From a virus: 64,000 nt of DNA. The DNA is taken from the IMG/VR virus record IMGVR_UViG_3300032265_001317, positions 28,159 through 92,158 of that record. One strand, written 5' to 3'. Shown piece after piece: positions 1-7,380 of the stretch (position 1 is its first letter; each line of letters opens with the position of its first letter). The notes under the pieces are model-generated. The model did not search any database and was not told the DNA's origin. It saw only the letters and a list, made by a program, of their open reading frames with translations. The translations under genes and the position numbers were made by a program.

Positions 1-1352
1 TCAAAGATATTAGGGTCAATGTTAATACCTTTCTTGTTTAGATACAGCTTGAACTCAAGATCAAACTGTTCGTTCATTAGGGTTTGTAGTCGTTCGCAGT
101 ATTTGTTAAATCTAAGCTCTTGAATGTACGCGGTTCCAACTCGACCATCATTGAAGTTAGATCCTCCATCGTCAGAGCCGGTAGGTAGATAAGAACTAGG
201 TATGCGTAAAGCACGGAACAACTTATTAGTAAAATACTTAAGATCATCAATTTCCCCTAAATTTTGTCCACCTTGCAGGATTTCAACTTTGCTTCCGCGA
301 CCTTCTGCTGTTTGTGGAAAGAAATAGTCTTCGTTTATGCTTAATGGATTGTATCCACTGTCAATAACACTTTGACTACCACCTGTGCTACTGGGAATTC
401 TACGTTGATTCACTTCGTTTTTAACACGTTCAACAAATCCCATTGCCAAATGACTTGGCATATTACCTACGTCAATGTAAAATACTCTACGTTCAGGAGC
501 ACGTTGTACACGATAGATAATGATACTGTCTTCCAACAGTTCTTTCTGTTTGAATACTTTGAAAATACTTTCTAAAAGGCTGTTACCAAACGGAAAGTTG
601 TTGTCAATACCTTCGCTCATGCTAATATGAATCACATGTTTAGCATCAATTGCGTATTGATTTTGATTTTGACTAAAACGACCACCAGTGGTGCTGGTAG
701 GAAATGCTCCAACCATGCCACGACTTCCACCTGCTCCGCCTTGACCTGTGCCGTAACTTCCACCAAATGTGCTTCCACCACCTTGCACATTGCTAGGTTG
801 TATAGCTGTTGTAGCAAGTGTTTCTAAGTTAGGATTAAAATCACGTATCATGTATTGTTCTGGCTTCTTGCCATCGCTTTCGTTTACAATGATTTTATCT
901 ACCTTGGCAGGATCTATATACATCCATGCCAGTGTTTCTGGATCACGTACAAAAAAACTGTCACCGTATTTGAACGCATTACGTACAATTTTAAAAATAC
1001 GCTTGTCAAACTTGTTGAGCTTGGTCCATTGTTGCAGGGCCTTCTTGATAATCTTGATTTCTGTGCCGGTTGCCTTCTCTTTGAAGAAAGTTTGAAACGG
1101 TGTACGATTTTCATCGTTTGTTTGTGAACAGAACTCAGCCAAAATATCCAATGCCGCATTAACTTCTGAGTCTGCATCCATTGTATCATACTGTCCATAA
1201 CGTTCTAAACGATTTGGATGGCCAGCATAGATATCTGGCAGATAACTGCTGTAATTCATTCTAGCTGGATTTGCTGATCCACCCATTGATCCACTTATTG
1301 GACTTAGATTACCTTTGGTAGCTACGGGTGTAAAATACTTTTTCCAAGACAT
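1..1352 (-). CDS. 20: Portal vertex protein gp20 (3' end cut by window edge)
   Basis: Head portal: a dodecameric ring at the capsid vertex through which the terminase packages DNA and to which the neck and tail attach. Reading the minus strand from the ATG at 1352 (N-terminus MSWKKYFTPV) gives about 450 codons without a stop up to the window edge. The translation contains stretches typical of T4-type portals from aquatic phages: DSEVNAALDILAEFC, KYGDSFFVRDPETLAW, LLEDSIIIYRVQRAPERRVF, VERVKNEVNQRR and RIPSSYLPTG. T4 gp20 is 524 residues, so roughly the last 70-100 residues are missing. An AGGA ribosome site lies about 8 bases before the ATG. It starts 13 bases after the tape-measure gene, in the same orientation, so co-transcription is likely. 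The identification is secure. Confidence 0.94.
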   Translation of the reverse strand, partial: MSWKKYFTPVATKGNLSPISGSMGGSANPARMNYSSYLPDIYAGHPNRLERYGQYDTMDADSEVNAALDILAEFCSQTNDENRTPFQTFFKEKATGTEIKIIKKALQQWTKLNKFDKRIFKIVRNAFKYGDSFFVRDPETLAWMYIDPAKVDKIIVNESDGKKPEQYMIRDFNPNLETLATTAIQPSNVQGGGSTFGGSYGTGQGGAGGSRGMVGAFPTSTTGGRFSQNQNQYAIDAKHVIHISMSEGIDNNFPFGNSLLESIFKVFKQKELLEDSIIIYRVQRAPERRVFYIDVGNMPSHLAMGFVERVKNEVNQRRIPSSTGGSQSVIDSGYNPLSINEDYFFPQTAEGRGSKVEILQGGQNLGEIDDLKYFTNKLFRALRIPSSYLPTGSDDGGSNFNDGRVGTAYIQELRFNKYCERLQTLMNEQFDLEFKLYLNKKGINIDPNIF

Positions 1353-1365
1353 GTAATTTTCCTAA

Positions 1366-3675
1366 TTATGCAAATGCATCGCCGGACATGCCTTTTAAAG
1401 CATCATTATTACGTTTTGTGTAATCCGTCATTTCGGCTATGTATGATAGCATTTGTTTGTTTTGTGTATTTAACATGTTCATTAGGCTAGTGATAGCTTT
1501 ATCGGATTCCCCTGTACGGGCTAGTAGAGCCGCAATGCTGTCATTGGATACCACGTTGCCGCTGGCTCCTACGTTTAATAACTCTGGGCCTTTTTCACCA
1601 ACTAGATAGCTACCTGCATTGATTGGACCGCCACTGGCTTTGGGCTGTGGCATAACCGGTTTTACAATATCGTTGAAATCTTTATCTTTTACTAGTCCTT
1701 CTTTTTTGATGTCGTCAATTTGCCTTGTATAGGCTTTGACATCATTTTCGGCTATCTTTCTTTCAAACCAAGTTGAATTCTTATTTTCTAGTACTTTTTG
1801 ATTTTCAGCTAGCTTTGCAACTGCTTCTTTTAATTCTCTCTCAGCTTGTTCTTCTTTGCTACCTGAACCAAACAGCATCCTACCAAATGTGGTATTTCTT
1901 GATTCTTTGACAATAAAGTCAAGTACATCTTTGAATACTGCTCCCATACCTTTTTTAATATCATCCCAAAATCCCATTATCGCTGGCTTGATATCTTTGG
2001 CCCAAAAATCCTTGATTGCTGTACCTACTGGTCCATCCATGAATTCCTTATAGGTCTTTTTAATATTATTCCATGCTTCGGTTGCTTTAGATGATAACGT
2101 ATCAAAAAATTCTTTTGAAGTTTTTGCATTGCCAAGATCTTTGAACGCACTTCCAAGCCAGCCAGTAACATCGCCGAATGATTTTATTAATCCGTCTAAC
2201 ATTCCCGATAGTGGACCACCGTCCTTTGTTAAACCTTCGGCCATTTTCATAAATGTTTCGCTATAGCCCACCAGTTGTGTTGTTACCGGACCAAGCACTT
2301 TGTTCATCATAGCAGTTAAACCATTACCAAAATTCTGTATCGATTGATTAGCTTGTCCTAGTGCCGCGGCATTACCAGCACCTTGTTCGTCTTGACGTTT
2401 TTTTGCATTTTCATAAGCTTCGGCTATGGTAATATTGCCTTTTCTTAATTGTTGACCCATATTGATCATAGGTGCGCCAACATTGGTAAACATTTCGGCG
2501 TTCACTGCACGTTGTTGATCTGTCATACTGTTACTCCAATCAACAATATTACCGCTGGCCTTTCCTAATTTGTCTAACATTATTTTTTTTGCTTCTTCGG
2601 GAGAGTATCCTTTAATAACTAACTCTCTAGAAAGCTGTGCAATTTCTGTATACATGCCTCTGCTGGCTGTGTTTAAATCCTGTCCGGCTTTAGTGGTTGG
2701 TCCAATAATACCTTGACTTCCTAACTTGATAGCATCGGCTACCCCAGGTCCAAATGTGGCGCTAACAGTTTCTAACGAATCTAATACTGCCTTACCACCT
2801 TTGTCAAGACTACCTTTAAATAGCTGGAAGCCTTGGTCATTCATATTCTTTTTAAGTATGGCTTCAACATCAGCTTTTTGTATACCTGTTAATTTTGTCA
2901 ATCCATCAAGCTCAACCAAATAATCTTTTGTTTTTTCTGCTAGCTGGTCAGATGTCAACGCATTTTTAGTACCCATGATACCTTGCCTAGCAATAACCAT
3001 AGCTAGTCCAGCACCGGCCTCATCTGCTGTGTATCCTAGACCAAAAAGTTGTTTAGAAAATTTACTGCCAGGCCCTAACAATGCTCCGCTAGCTTGAGTA
3101 AATTTATCTATTCCGCTTTGCACATCAAACCCCATGGTTGAAAATATTTCACCGTTTTGACTTACGATTGCAGAAAATCCTTGCAATGATAATCCCGACT
3201 TGGCGGCCGCTGTACTCATGGCAAATAGATCTCCGCCAAAGCTGGCACCAGCTTTGGTCATGTTTCTATAAAATCCAGCAAGTTTATCCGCATAGTCAAA
3301 AACTTCTGCAATAATAGGAGCCAATCTACCCAGTAAAGGAATATCCTTAAACACCAACGCCAGTTGTCCCAGGGAAGCAGTACCATTCATTGCGGCTTTG
3401 GAAAAATCATAGAAATTGCCAGCTAAATCTGTTGCAGTGCCAACAATGCCGCCAATTACAGTACCTAGTAGATTAAACGGAACAGCTATTGCTTTGGCCG
3501 CAAGTCCTGCAACACTAAAACTGCTAGCGGCCGAGGAGGCTGCTGACGCCAATCCACCAGTTGGACTATTAGTAGCGGTGCCACCAGACGCTTTGATAAA
3601 ATTTGATAAGTTTACGTTCATGGCCTTAGCCACTAATAGTAGTTCTTGTAGTGTAGCTTCTGATGCACCGTTCAT
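1366..3675 (-). CDS. Tail tape-measure protein
   Basis: Probable tail length tape measure (769 residues), the rod-like protein inside the tail tube that sets tail length. Residues about 30-150 are Ala/Gly-rich hydrophobic segments, followed by long helical stretches. The C-terminal region holds the motif ASGGPINAGSYLVGEKGPEL, a hallmark of tape-measure proteins of many tailed phages. T4 gp29 (590 residues) is the functional counterpart, but direct similarity is not evident by eye. The start at 3675 lacks a clear Shine-Dalgarno site, and M19 is an alternative start. A late-type element (GATAAATA on this strand) lies at 3732-3739. The divergent neighbour is the gp26-like gene with a frameshift extension, matching the usual chaperone/tape-measure pairing in phage genomes. 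Confidence 0.8.
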   Translation of the reverse strand: MNGASEATLQELLLVAKAMNVNLSNFIKASGGTATNSPTGGLASAASSAASSFSVAGLAAKAIAVPFNLLGTVIGGIVGTATDLAGNFYDFSKAAMNGTASLGQLALVFKDIPLLGRLAPIIAEVFDYADKLAGFYRNMTKAGASFGGDLFAMSTAAAKSGLSLQGFSAIVSQNGEIFSTMGFDVQSGIDKFTQASGALLGPGSKFSKQLFGLGYTADEAGAGLAMVIARQGIMGTKNALTSDQLAEKTKDYLVELDGLTKLTGIQKADVEAILKKNMNDQGFQLFKGSLDKGGKAVLDSLETVSATFGPGVADAIKLGSQGIIGPTTKAGQDLNTASRGMYTEIAQLSRELVIKGYSPEEAKKIMLDKLGKASGNIVDWSNSMTDQQRAVNAEMFTNVGAPMINMGQQLRKGNITIAEAYENAKKRQDEQGAGNAAALGQANQSIQNFGNGLTAMMNKVLGPVTTQLVGYSETFMKMAEGLTKDGGPLSGMLDGLIKSFGDVTGWLGSAFKDLGNAKTSKEFFDTLSSKATEAWNNIKKTYKEFMDGPVGTAIKDFWAKDIKPAIMGFWDDIKKGMGAVFKDVLDFIVKESRNTTFGRMLFGSGSKEEQAERELKEAVAKLAENQKVLENKNSTWFERKIAENDVKAYTRQIDDIKKEGLVKDKDFNDIVKPVMPQPKASGGPINAGSYLVGEKGPELLNVGASGNVVSNDSIAALLARTGESDKAITSLMNMLNTQNKQMLSYIAEMTDYTKRNNDALKGMSGDAFA

Positions 3676-3702
3676 ATATTAAATTTGGCCATTAAATAGG
3701 TA

Positions 3703-3710
3703 GATAAATA
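3703..3710 (+). promoter_or_regulatory. T4-type late promoter element
   Basis: GATAAATA, one mismatch from the T4 late consensus TATAAATA, placed about 40 bp before the ATG of the gp26-like gene. It would be used by the gp55 sigma factor encoded at 10210-11124. Confidence 0.45.
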
Positions 3711-3731
3711 GAATAACATAATCCTATTGAT

Positions 3732-3739
3732 TATTTATC
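3732..3739 (-). promoter_or_regulatory. T4-type late promoter element
   Basis: On the minus strand this reads GATAAATA, about 57 bp before the tape-measure start. With the plus element at 3703-3710 it forms a divergent, overlapping late promoter pair in the 76-bp gap. Confidence 0.4.
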
Positions 3740-3751
3740 GGAGAAAAAACC

Positions 3752-4630
3752 ATGCAACCAACAACCTTTCCAACGCCAGGAGCAAGACAAAATCCGTTGA
3801 CTAGCTACATGCGTCAACCAAAGATTTATATCAAATTGCCCAGCCAAGGAAACTATTGGCCTGCAAAAAGTATCAACATGCCCGAAAATGGTGAAATCCC
3901 AGTCTACTCAATGACAGCAAGAGATGAATTGGTATTCAAAACTCCCGATGCATTGCTGAATGGACAAGCTGTAGTAGATGTTATTCAAAGTTGTATGCCA
4001 AATATCAAAGATGCATGGCAACTACCCAGCATCGATCTTGACATGATTTTAATTGCTATACGTTTGGCTACATATGGCGAAAAAATGACTATTAAACATA
4101 CCATTCCTGTTATCAAAGAAGAAGTGGAATACGAAATTGATCTTAGAATGTTATTAGATCAACAGAGCCAAAATATCTGGGCTGAACAAGTAGCGATCGA
4201 CGACAACATGATTGTGTACGTAAGACCTTTAACCTATAGACACATAACCCAGGCCAGCATCAAGAGTTTTGAAACCAGCAGGATCATGAACATGGTCAAC
4301 GATGAATCTATACCAGATGATAAAAAAATTGAAATGTTCCAACAGAGCTTTGCCATATTGACCAAAGTCACAGTTGATATGCTCAGTGAAGGAATTTACA
4401 AAATAGTGACTCCGGACGCAGAAGTAACTGATAGGAAGTTTATACAAGAGTTTGTTAATAACAGTGACAAGGTGGTGTTTGAAAAAATCAATCAACACTT
4501 ATCTGAGATGAAAAAATTAAACGATCTTAAGCCTTTGCAGTTCTCTACCACTGACGAACAAAGAGCACAAGGTGCTCCAGAAAGCTACGAAGTACCTATT
4601 AACTTCAATCAATCAGATTTTTTCGCATAA
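3752..4630 (+). CDS. 26: Baseplate hub assembly protein, gp26-like
   Basis: This 292-residue protein belongs to the T4 gp26-type baseplate family (recognisable N-terminus MRQPKIYIKLPSQGNYWP and a central region with RLATYGEKMTIKH). In T4, gp26 is needed to assemble the central baseplate hub. The ATG at 3752 has a good site (GGAG, 7 bases upstream) and a late-type element at 3703-3710. The last codons are GAT TTT TTC GCA TAA: a canonical slippery heptamer, T TTT TTC in the zero frame, sits two codons before the stop, and the -1 frame continues into the next reading frame (see 4636-4854). Two products are therefore expected: 292 residues unshifted and 367 residues shifted. Family assignment is fairly sure; the frameshift is inference from sequence. 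Confidence 0.82.
   Translation: MQPTTFPTPGARQNPLTSYMRQPKIYIKLPSQGNYWPAKSINMPENGEIPVYSMTARDELVFKTPDALLNGQAVVDVIQSCMPNIKDAWQLPSIDLDMILIAIRLATYGEKMTIKHTIPVIKEEVEYEIDLRMLLDQQSQNIWAEQVAIDDNMIVYVRPLTYRHITQASIKSFETSRIMNMVNDESIPDDKKIEMFQQSFAILTKVTVDMLSEGIYKIVTPDAEVTDRKFIQEFVNNSDKVVFEKINQHLSEMKKLNDLKPLQFSTTDEQRAQGAPESYEVPINFNQSDFFA
4618..4624 (+). promoter_or_regulatory. Candidate -1 ribosomal frameshift site (T TTT TTC)
   Basis: Slippery heptamer of the X XXY YYZ class in the zero frame of the gp26-like gene, just before its stop at 4628-4630. The -1 frame is open from 4603 (a TAA in that frame lies at 4600-4602), so the two frames overlap only 4603-4630, and the slippery site lies inside that overlap. 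Confidence 0.6.
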
Positions 4631-4635
4631 GGCTT

Positions 4636-4854
4636 TTGACTTTAACACTTGACGAAATCCAGGAAGTAGTTACAGAGTTAGAAAAAGAGTCAAAAGCCAT
4701 TAAAGAAGAAATTTACAAACTAGCCTGGTACATGCGCGGTGCTATTAGCATCACAGAAGCATACACACTTGACACTCAAGACAGAGAAATCTTGAACAAG
4801 ATTATCGTGGATAATTTACAGACTGCTAAAGAAACAGGGTTGCCGTTTTTTTAA
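4636..4854 (+). CDS. C-terminal extension of gp26-like protein (-1 frame) or small tail protein
   Basis: Open frame in the -1 phase relative to the gp26-like gene. It could start at TTG 4636 (72 residues), but there is no properly spaced ribosome site: AAGG is only 3 bases away. More likely it is reached by -1 slippage at 4618-4624, which would give residues R-I-R-L-L and then this segment, a 367-residue fusion ending at 4854. The sequence is a charged helix (EVVTELEKESKAIKEEIYKL) followed by WYMRGAIS and the end TAKETGLPFF. Small proteins of this kind follow gp26 in other T4-like phages. By position it resembles the G/GT tail assembly chaperone arrangement; function is inferred. Confidence 0.6.
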   Translation: MTLTLDEIQEVVTELEKESKAIKEEIYKLAWYMRGAISITEAYTLDTQDREILNKIIVDNLQTAKETGLPFF

Positions 4855-5975
4855 ATTTCAATACCCAAGAATCTACTTTGGTATCCGACACGACTTTCAC
4901 TTAACCCACCTTGGTGTAATTTTAAGTTAGGTTTTCCATCTGTACCAGTTGCCTGTGTTTGATCTGCTGGTTCGGCTTGCGATTGTGCTGGTTGTTCCTG
5001 TTCTGGGTGAATAGTATTAAAGTACCCTAATACTTTTTTAGCGTCATCAGATGAAAATGCCGCAACTACTTGATGTAAATCTAGCATAGACATCAATGCA
5101 CCACGTGCCATTTGATAATCTTGTTTCATGTGTGTCGGTATTGCCGCTACTTTTCCGGCGGCTGTTGCTAATGCACCCGGAGTGGCTTTAGCTATATCTG
5201 CGGCTTTGCTAGCACCTGTCTTTATACCTTGTACTGCTTGCGTACCTAGCTTACCGGCAATACGACCAGCTTTGGTCATTGTACCTGTATTAGGATTTTT
5301 AGAAAGATTGGTTGCTCTAGTTGGATCGTTGTACCCAAACTTGGCACCTTTTACAAAGTTACCAATACCTTTTTTAGCATTGCTGGCCATACCTTTGAGA
5401 TCAAATTCGTCAAGTTCTAGACTTTCTCCCATGGCCACTCGTTTCTGCAACATTGTTCTAACTCGTTCAACATCGTCGCCTTTTAGGTGTTGTAACGATG
5501 TTAATAAACTTTTATCGCTTAGTGGATTCGCTACTTCAGCTGATTTTGGTGCAGATACATCACCAGCATTGCCCATAGCGTTTGAACCCGATACAGCAGT
5601 GGAAGCACCTGTGTTATTATTTACAGCTGGAGTACCTGATACCGCCGGAGATGATCCTGTGTTATTTGGCACAGCAGTATTACCAGTTGCCGCTGTGTTA
5701 TTTGAATTATTATATGATTGTGACGAACTTCCGCCATCAAGCTGATCAGCTTGTGCTCTAAGTTTTTGTGCTTTGGCTTGATTAATAGCCTGTTTGCTGT
5801 CACCACTTACTGCACTTCTACCTGCGGTATATCCTTTACCAAATGCATCACCAGCGCCACGGATTCCACCTACTACAGCACCAGCACCTTTGGCTAGTCC
5901 TCCAGCAATAGAACCTATAGCACTTCCAATACCTTCTTCAGTATTGCTTTCTAAAATAATATCATTGATACGCAT
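4851..5975 (-). CDS. Gly/Ala-rich phage protein of unknown function
   Basis: I do not recognise this 374-residue protein. Residues about 15-60 are a Gly/Ala-rich hydrophobic stretch (GSIAGGLAKGAGAVVGGIRG). Residues about 85-140 are low-complexity Asn/Ser/Thr/Ala with imperfect repeats (NNTGSSPAVSG, NNTGASTAVSG). A compact part (about 145-190) contains LTSLQHLKGDDVERVRTMLQKR. The last residues are VGYQSRFLGIEI. The 3' end overlaps the end of the convergent gp26-extension frame by 4 bases. The start (MRINDIILES) has an AAGGAATTCC region upstream and a late-type element at 6004-6011, so a virion or assembly role is plausible but not shown. Confidence 0.75.
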   Translation of the reverse strand: MRINDIILESNTEEGIGSAIGSIAGGLAKGAGAVVGGIRGAGDAFGKGYTAGRSAVSGDSKQAINQAKAQKLRAQADQLDGGSSSQSYNNSNNTAATGNTAVPNNTGSSPAVSGTPAVNNNTGASTAVSGSNAMGNAGDVSAPKSAEVANPLSDKSLLTSLQHLKGDDVERVRTMLQKRVAMGESLELDEFDLKGMASNAKKGIGNFVKGAKFGYNDPTRATNLSKNPNTGTMTKAGRIAGKLGTQAVQGIKTGASKAADIAKATPGALATAAGKVAAIPTHMKQDYQMARGALMSMLDLHQVVAAFSSDDAKKVLGYFNTIHPEQEQPAQSQAEPADQTQATGTDGKPNLKLHQGGLSESRVGYQSRFLGIEI

Positions 5976-6003
5976 AAAAGGAATTCCTTGTCTTATTAAA
6001 TTT

Positions 6004-6011
6004 TATTTATG
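6004..6011 (-). promoter_or_regulatory. T4-type late promoter element
   Basis: Minus strand CATAAATA, one mismatch from TATAAATA, about 29 bp before the start of the gene ending at 4851. Confidence 0.45.
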
Positions 6012-6139
6012 TTATGAAATGAGCTAACGCTCATTTGCTATATCGCTTACGCTCATAGCATTTTATCTTCTTTAGAAGATTTAAGTATTATCCAGATTCC
6101 TTGGTCACACTTCGCCCTGCACCGGGCGAAAAAATGACA

Positions 6140-6253
6140 TTATCCGAGTTCGAATAGTTCACACAGCGTTAGAGCATTACAGAGGCGGTCATCCGGTACC
6201 TCGAGCTCAGTCTTCATTGACGGCAGTTCATGTATATACGCTATCATACACAT
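6140..6253 (-). CDS. Possible 37-residue small protein in the structured region
   Basis: Minus-strand frame from ATG at 6253 to TAA, with an acidic, Leu/Glu-rich product ending RLCNALTLCELFELG. A purine-rich AAGGGAG lies about 15 bases upstream, which is farther than usual. In-frame ATGs also occur at codons 3 and 13. It falls inside the hairpin-rich region, so it could equally be chance; there is no family evidence. Confidence 0.22.
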   Translation of the reverse strand: MCMIAYIHELPSMKTELEVPDDRLCNALTLCELFELG

Positions 6254-6452
6254 AAACCCAGGGTTTTTCTCCCTTCTTTTGGCCTTTTATTACATTTTCA
6301 AACAATCAAACCGCGGCAATTTTGCGATCCTCGTCCTGTAAAGGATAGTGATTGAGTACTCTTAACGGCGAGAGATTTCCGTCCCTGCGATCCGAGATCC
6401 AGGTTTAGAGCGCATGAAGTTGGCCTGCGCAAGCTGTTACCGTCTAGTGAGC

Positions 6453-6881
6453 CTAAGTTTTTTTGATTATGTGTGAGCCATGTACACGGACTTGTATGTG
6501 TCCATTGTAGTATTCGTCGGATTCTAATACCTTGCGGTCGAATTGTTCTCGGGCCTCAATGTAAGATGTTTCTGATTTGCTAGTACAATAATATAATATT
6601 TCGCGGGTAAATTTATCTATGCCTAGTTGTGTGATGTCTGCTGTTAAGTTAGGACTGGACCCGTAATATTCCTGCCAGTCACTGTCGATTTTGCTTCGAA
6701 TTTTCTTTTTCTTCTTGGTGCCGTTCTTTAACTTTACAGTCTTGTAGGTCGTTTTACTAAACTTTGCTAATTTTTTGCCAATATATTTCCGCCCCGTAAC
6801 TGTGTTAGTAATAAGATAAACAAAACCAACACATGTTTCAGGTAACTCTGTAACTATAGCACCTTGATACAGCCAAGTCAA
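6453..6881 (-). CDS. GIY-YIG-like nuclease
   Basis: Putative single-domain endonuclease of 142 residues. The N-terminal half has the GIY-YIG signature in the form GFVYLITN (Y22) and KYIGKK (Y33-I-G35). A downstream conserved stretch follows (DWQEYYGSS), and a Glu/Arg-containing helix near residues 110-120 (EAREQFDRKV) would supply the metal-binding Glu. T4-like phages carry several free-standing GIY-YIG enzymes (Seg type). The only plausible start is TTG at 6881, directly after the TAA of the upstream gene and in the same frame, with no clear ribosome site. Expression would need reinitiation, coupling or stop readthrough. Whether it cuts DNA, and where, is unknown. Confidence 0.65.
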   Translation of the reverse strand: MTWLYQGAIVTELPETCVGFVYLITNTVTGRKYIGKKLAKFSKTTYKTVKLKNGTKKKKKIRSKIDSDWQEYYGSSPNLTADITQLGIDKFTREILYYCTSKSETSYIEAREQFDRKVLESDEYYNGHIQVRVHGSHIIKKT

Positions 6882-7079
6882 TTACTTTGCTGCCTTGGCT
6901 TCCTTGCGGGCATTCTTTTCAGCTGTGATTTCGTTGCGACGAGCTTTGACTAGTTTGCCTAGTTCTGCTAATGCCTTGCGACTGCGTGTGCCAGCGGCAC
7001 TGTTACCACCGGTAAACTTAGCATCTTCTGCTAGGAATTCTGCAAAAGCGGCTTGTAGTTGTGTATTGGTATCATTCAT
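6882..7079 (-). CDS. Small basic Ala/Lys-rich protein, histone-like
   Basis: 65 residues with a core AAGTRSRKALAELGKLVKARR and a Lys/Ala-rich C-terminal tail (EKNARKEAKAAK). Similar short proteins occur in many phages, usually annotated as hypothetical or histone-like; binding to DNA is suggested by charge only. The ATG at 7079 overlaps the end of the preceding gene by 8 bases and has GAGA upstream. It ends with TAA immediately followed, in frame, by the GIY-YIG gene. Confidence 0.6.
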   Translation of the reverse strand: MNDTNTQLQAAFAEFLAEDAKFTGGNSAAGTRSRKALAELGKLVKARRNEITAEKNARKEAKAAK

Positions 7080-7380
7080 GTTTATTCTCTTTTTTATTAT
7101 GAACCCTGGGCGGTGAGTTTAATTTTCGAAGTGCAACAGTTTCTTTTTTTAAACGTCTGGCTTCGGCCCTTCCTTTTTTCTCAATTAGAAATAAATCCCA
7201 AACTAATGAGAGCATCTCTTTCTCTGTCTTTCTAAGTTCTCTCAACATCCTTCTAAGATCTTGAGCTCCTAGTTCTGTAGTTTTTTTTAAGAAATCTTGA
7301 TTCCTGTTATGATAGTTGGCAATGGTGGTAACCATGCTGTTGTATAATTCTTTATATCTTTCAAGTTCAGGATTCGACAT
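7072..7380 (-). CDS. Conserved phage protein, predicted helical
   Basis: 102 residues, strongly charged and probably all helical (LRRMLRELRKTEKEMLSLVW, KKGRAEARRLKKETVALRK). I do not recognise a family. Its start overlaps the 3' end of gene 46 by 14 bases without its own ribosome site, so it is probably translated by coupling to gp46 and belongs to the 55-47-46 transcription unit. Confidence 0.6.
   Translation of the reverse strand: MSNPELERYKELYNSMVTTIANYHNRNQDFLKKTTELGAQDLRRMLRELRKTEKEMLSLVWDLFLIEKKGRAEARRLKKETVALRKLNSPPRVHNKKENKHE

Larger units (their letters stand above)
5976..6452. ncRNA. Structured non-coding region, possible RNA
   Basis: This 477-bp stretch has no convincing gene and looks richer in G+C in its right half than the phage average. 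It holds many inverted repeats: AAATGAGC/GCTCATTT (6017-6036, loop TAAC), TGCTAT/ATAGCA (6036-6060), ATCTTC/GAAGAT (6065-6080), and TTCGCCC/GGGCGAA (6111-6130) inside an outer GTCA/TGAC pair (6104-6138). There is also CAATCA/TGATTG (6303-6354) enclosing TCCT-GTAA-AGGA, a hairpin with a GNRA-type loop. On the minus strand, ATGAGCGT(A/T)AGC is repeated directly. The region lies between the GIY-YIG gene and the next minus-strand gene. It could be a structured RNA, a long leader with processing sites, or a decayed gene. No known RNA family was recognised. Confidence 0.35.

Noticed and set aside
5128-5745. 205-residue plus-strand frame opposite the Gly/Ala-rich gene
   Set aside because: Antisense shadow of a GC-biased Ala/Gly stretch; hydrophobic low-complexity product, no ribosome site.
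6104-6138. Strong hairpin as a rho-independent terminator
   Set aside because: The A/T run follows as A on the plus strand and precedes the stem on the minus strand, so neither orientation has a U-tail after the stem.
6140-6160. GTTCGAA-type T-loop match suggesting a tRNA
   Set aside because: No paired T-stem, acceptor stem or anticodon arm could be built on either strand.
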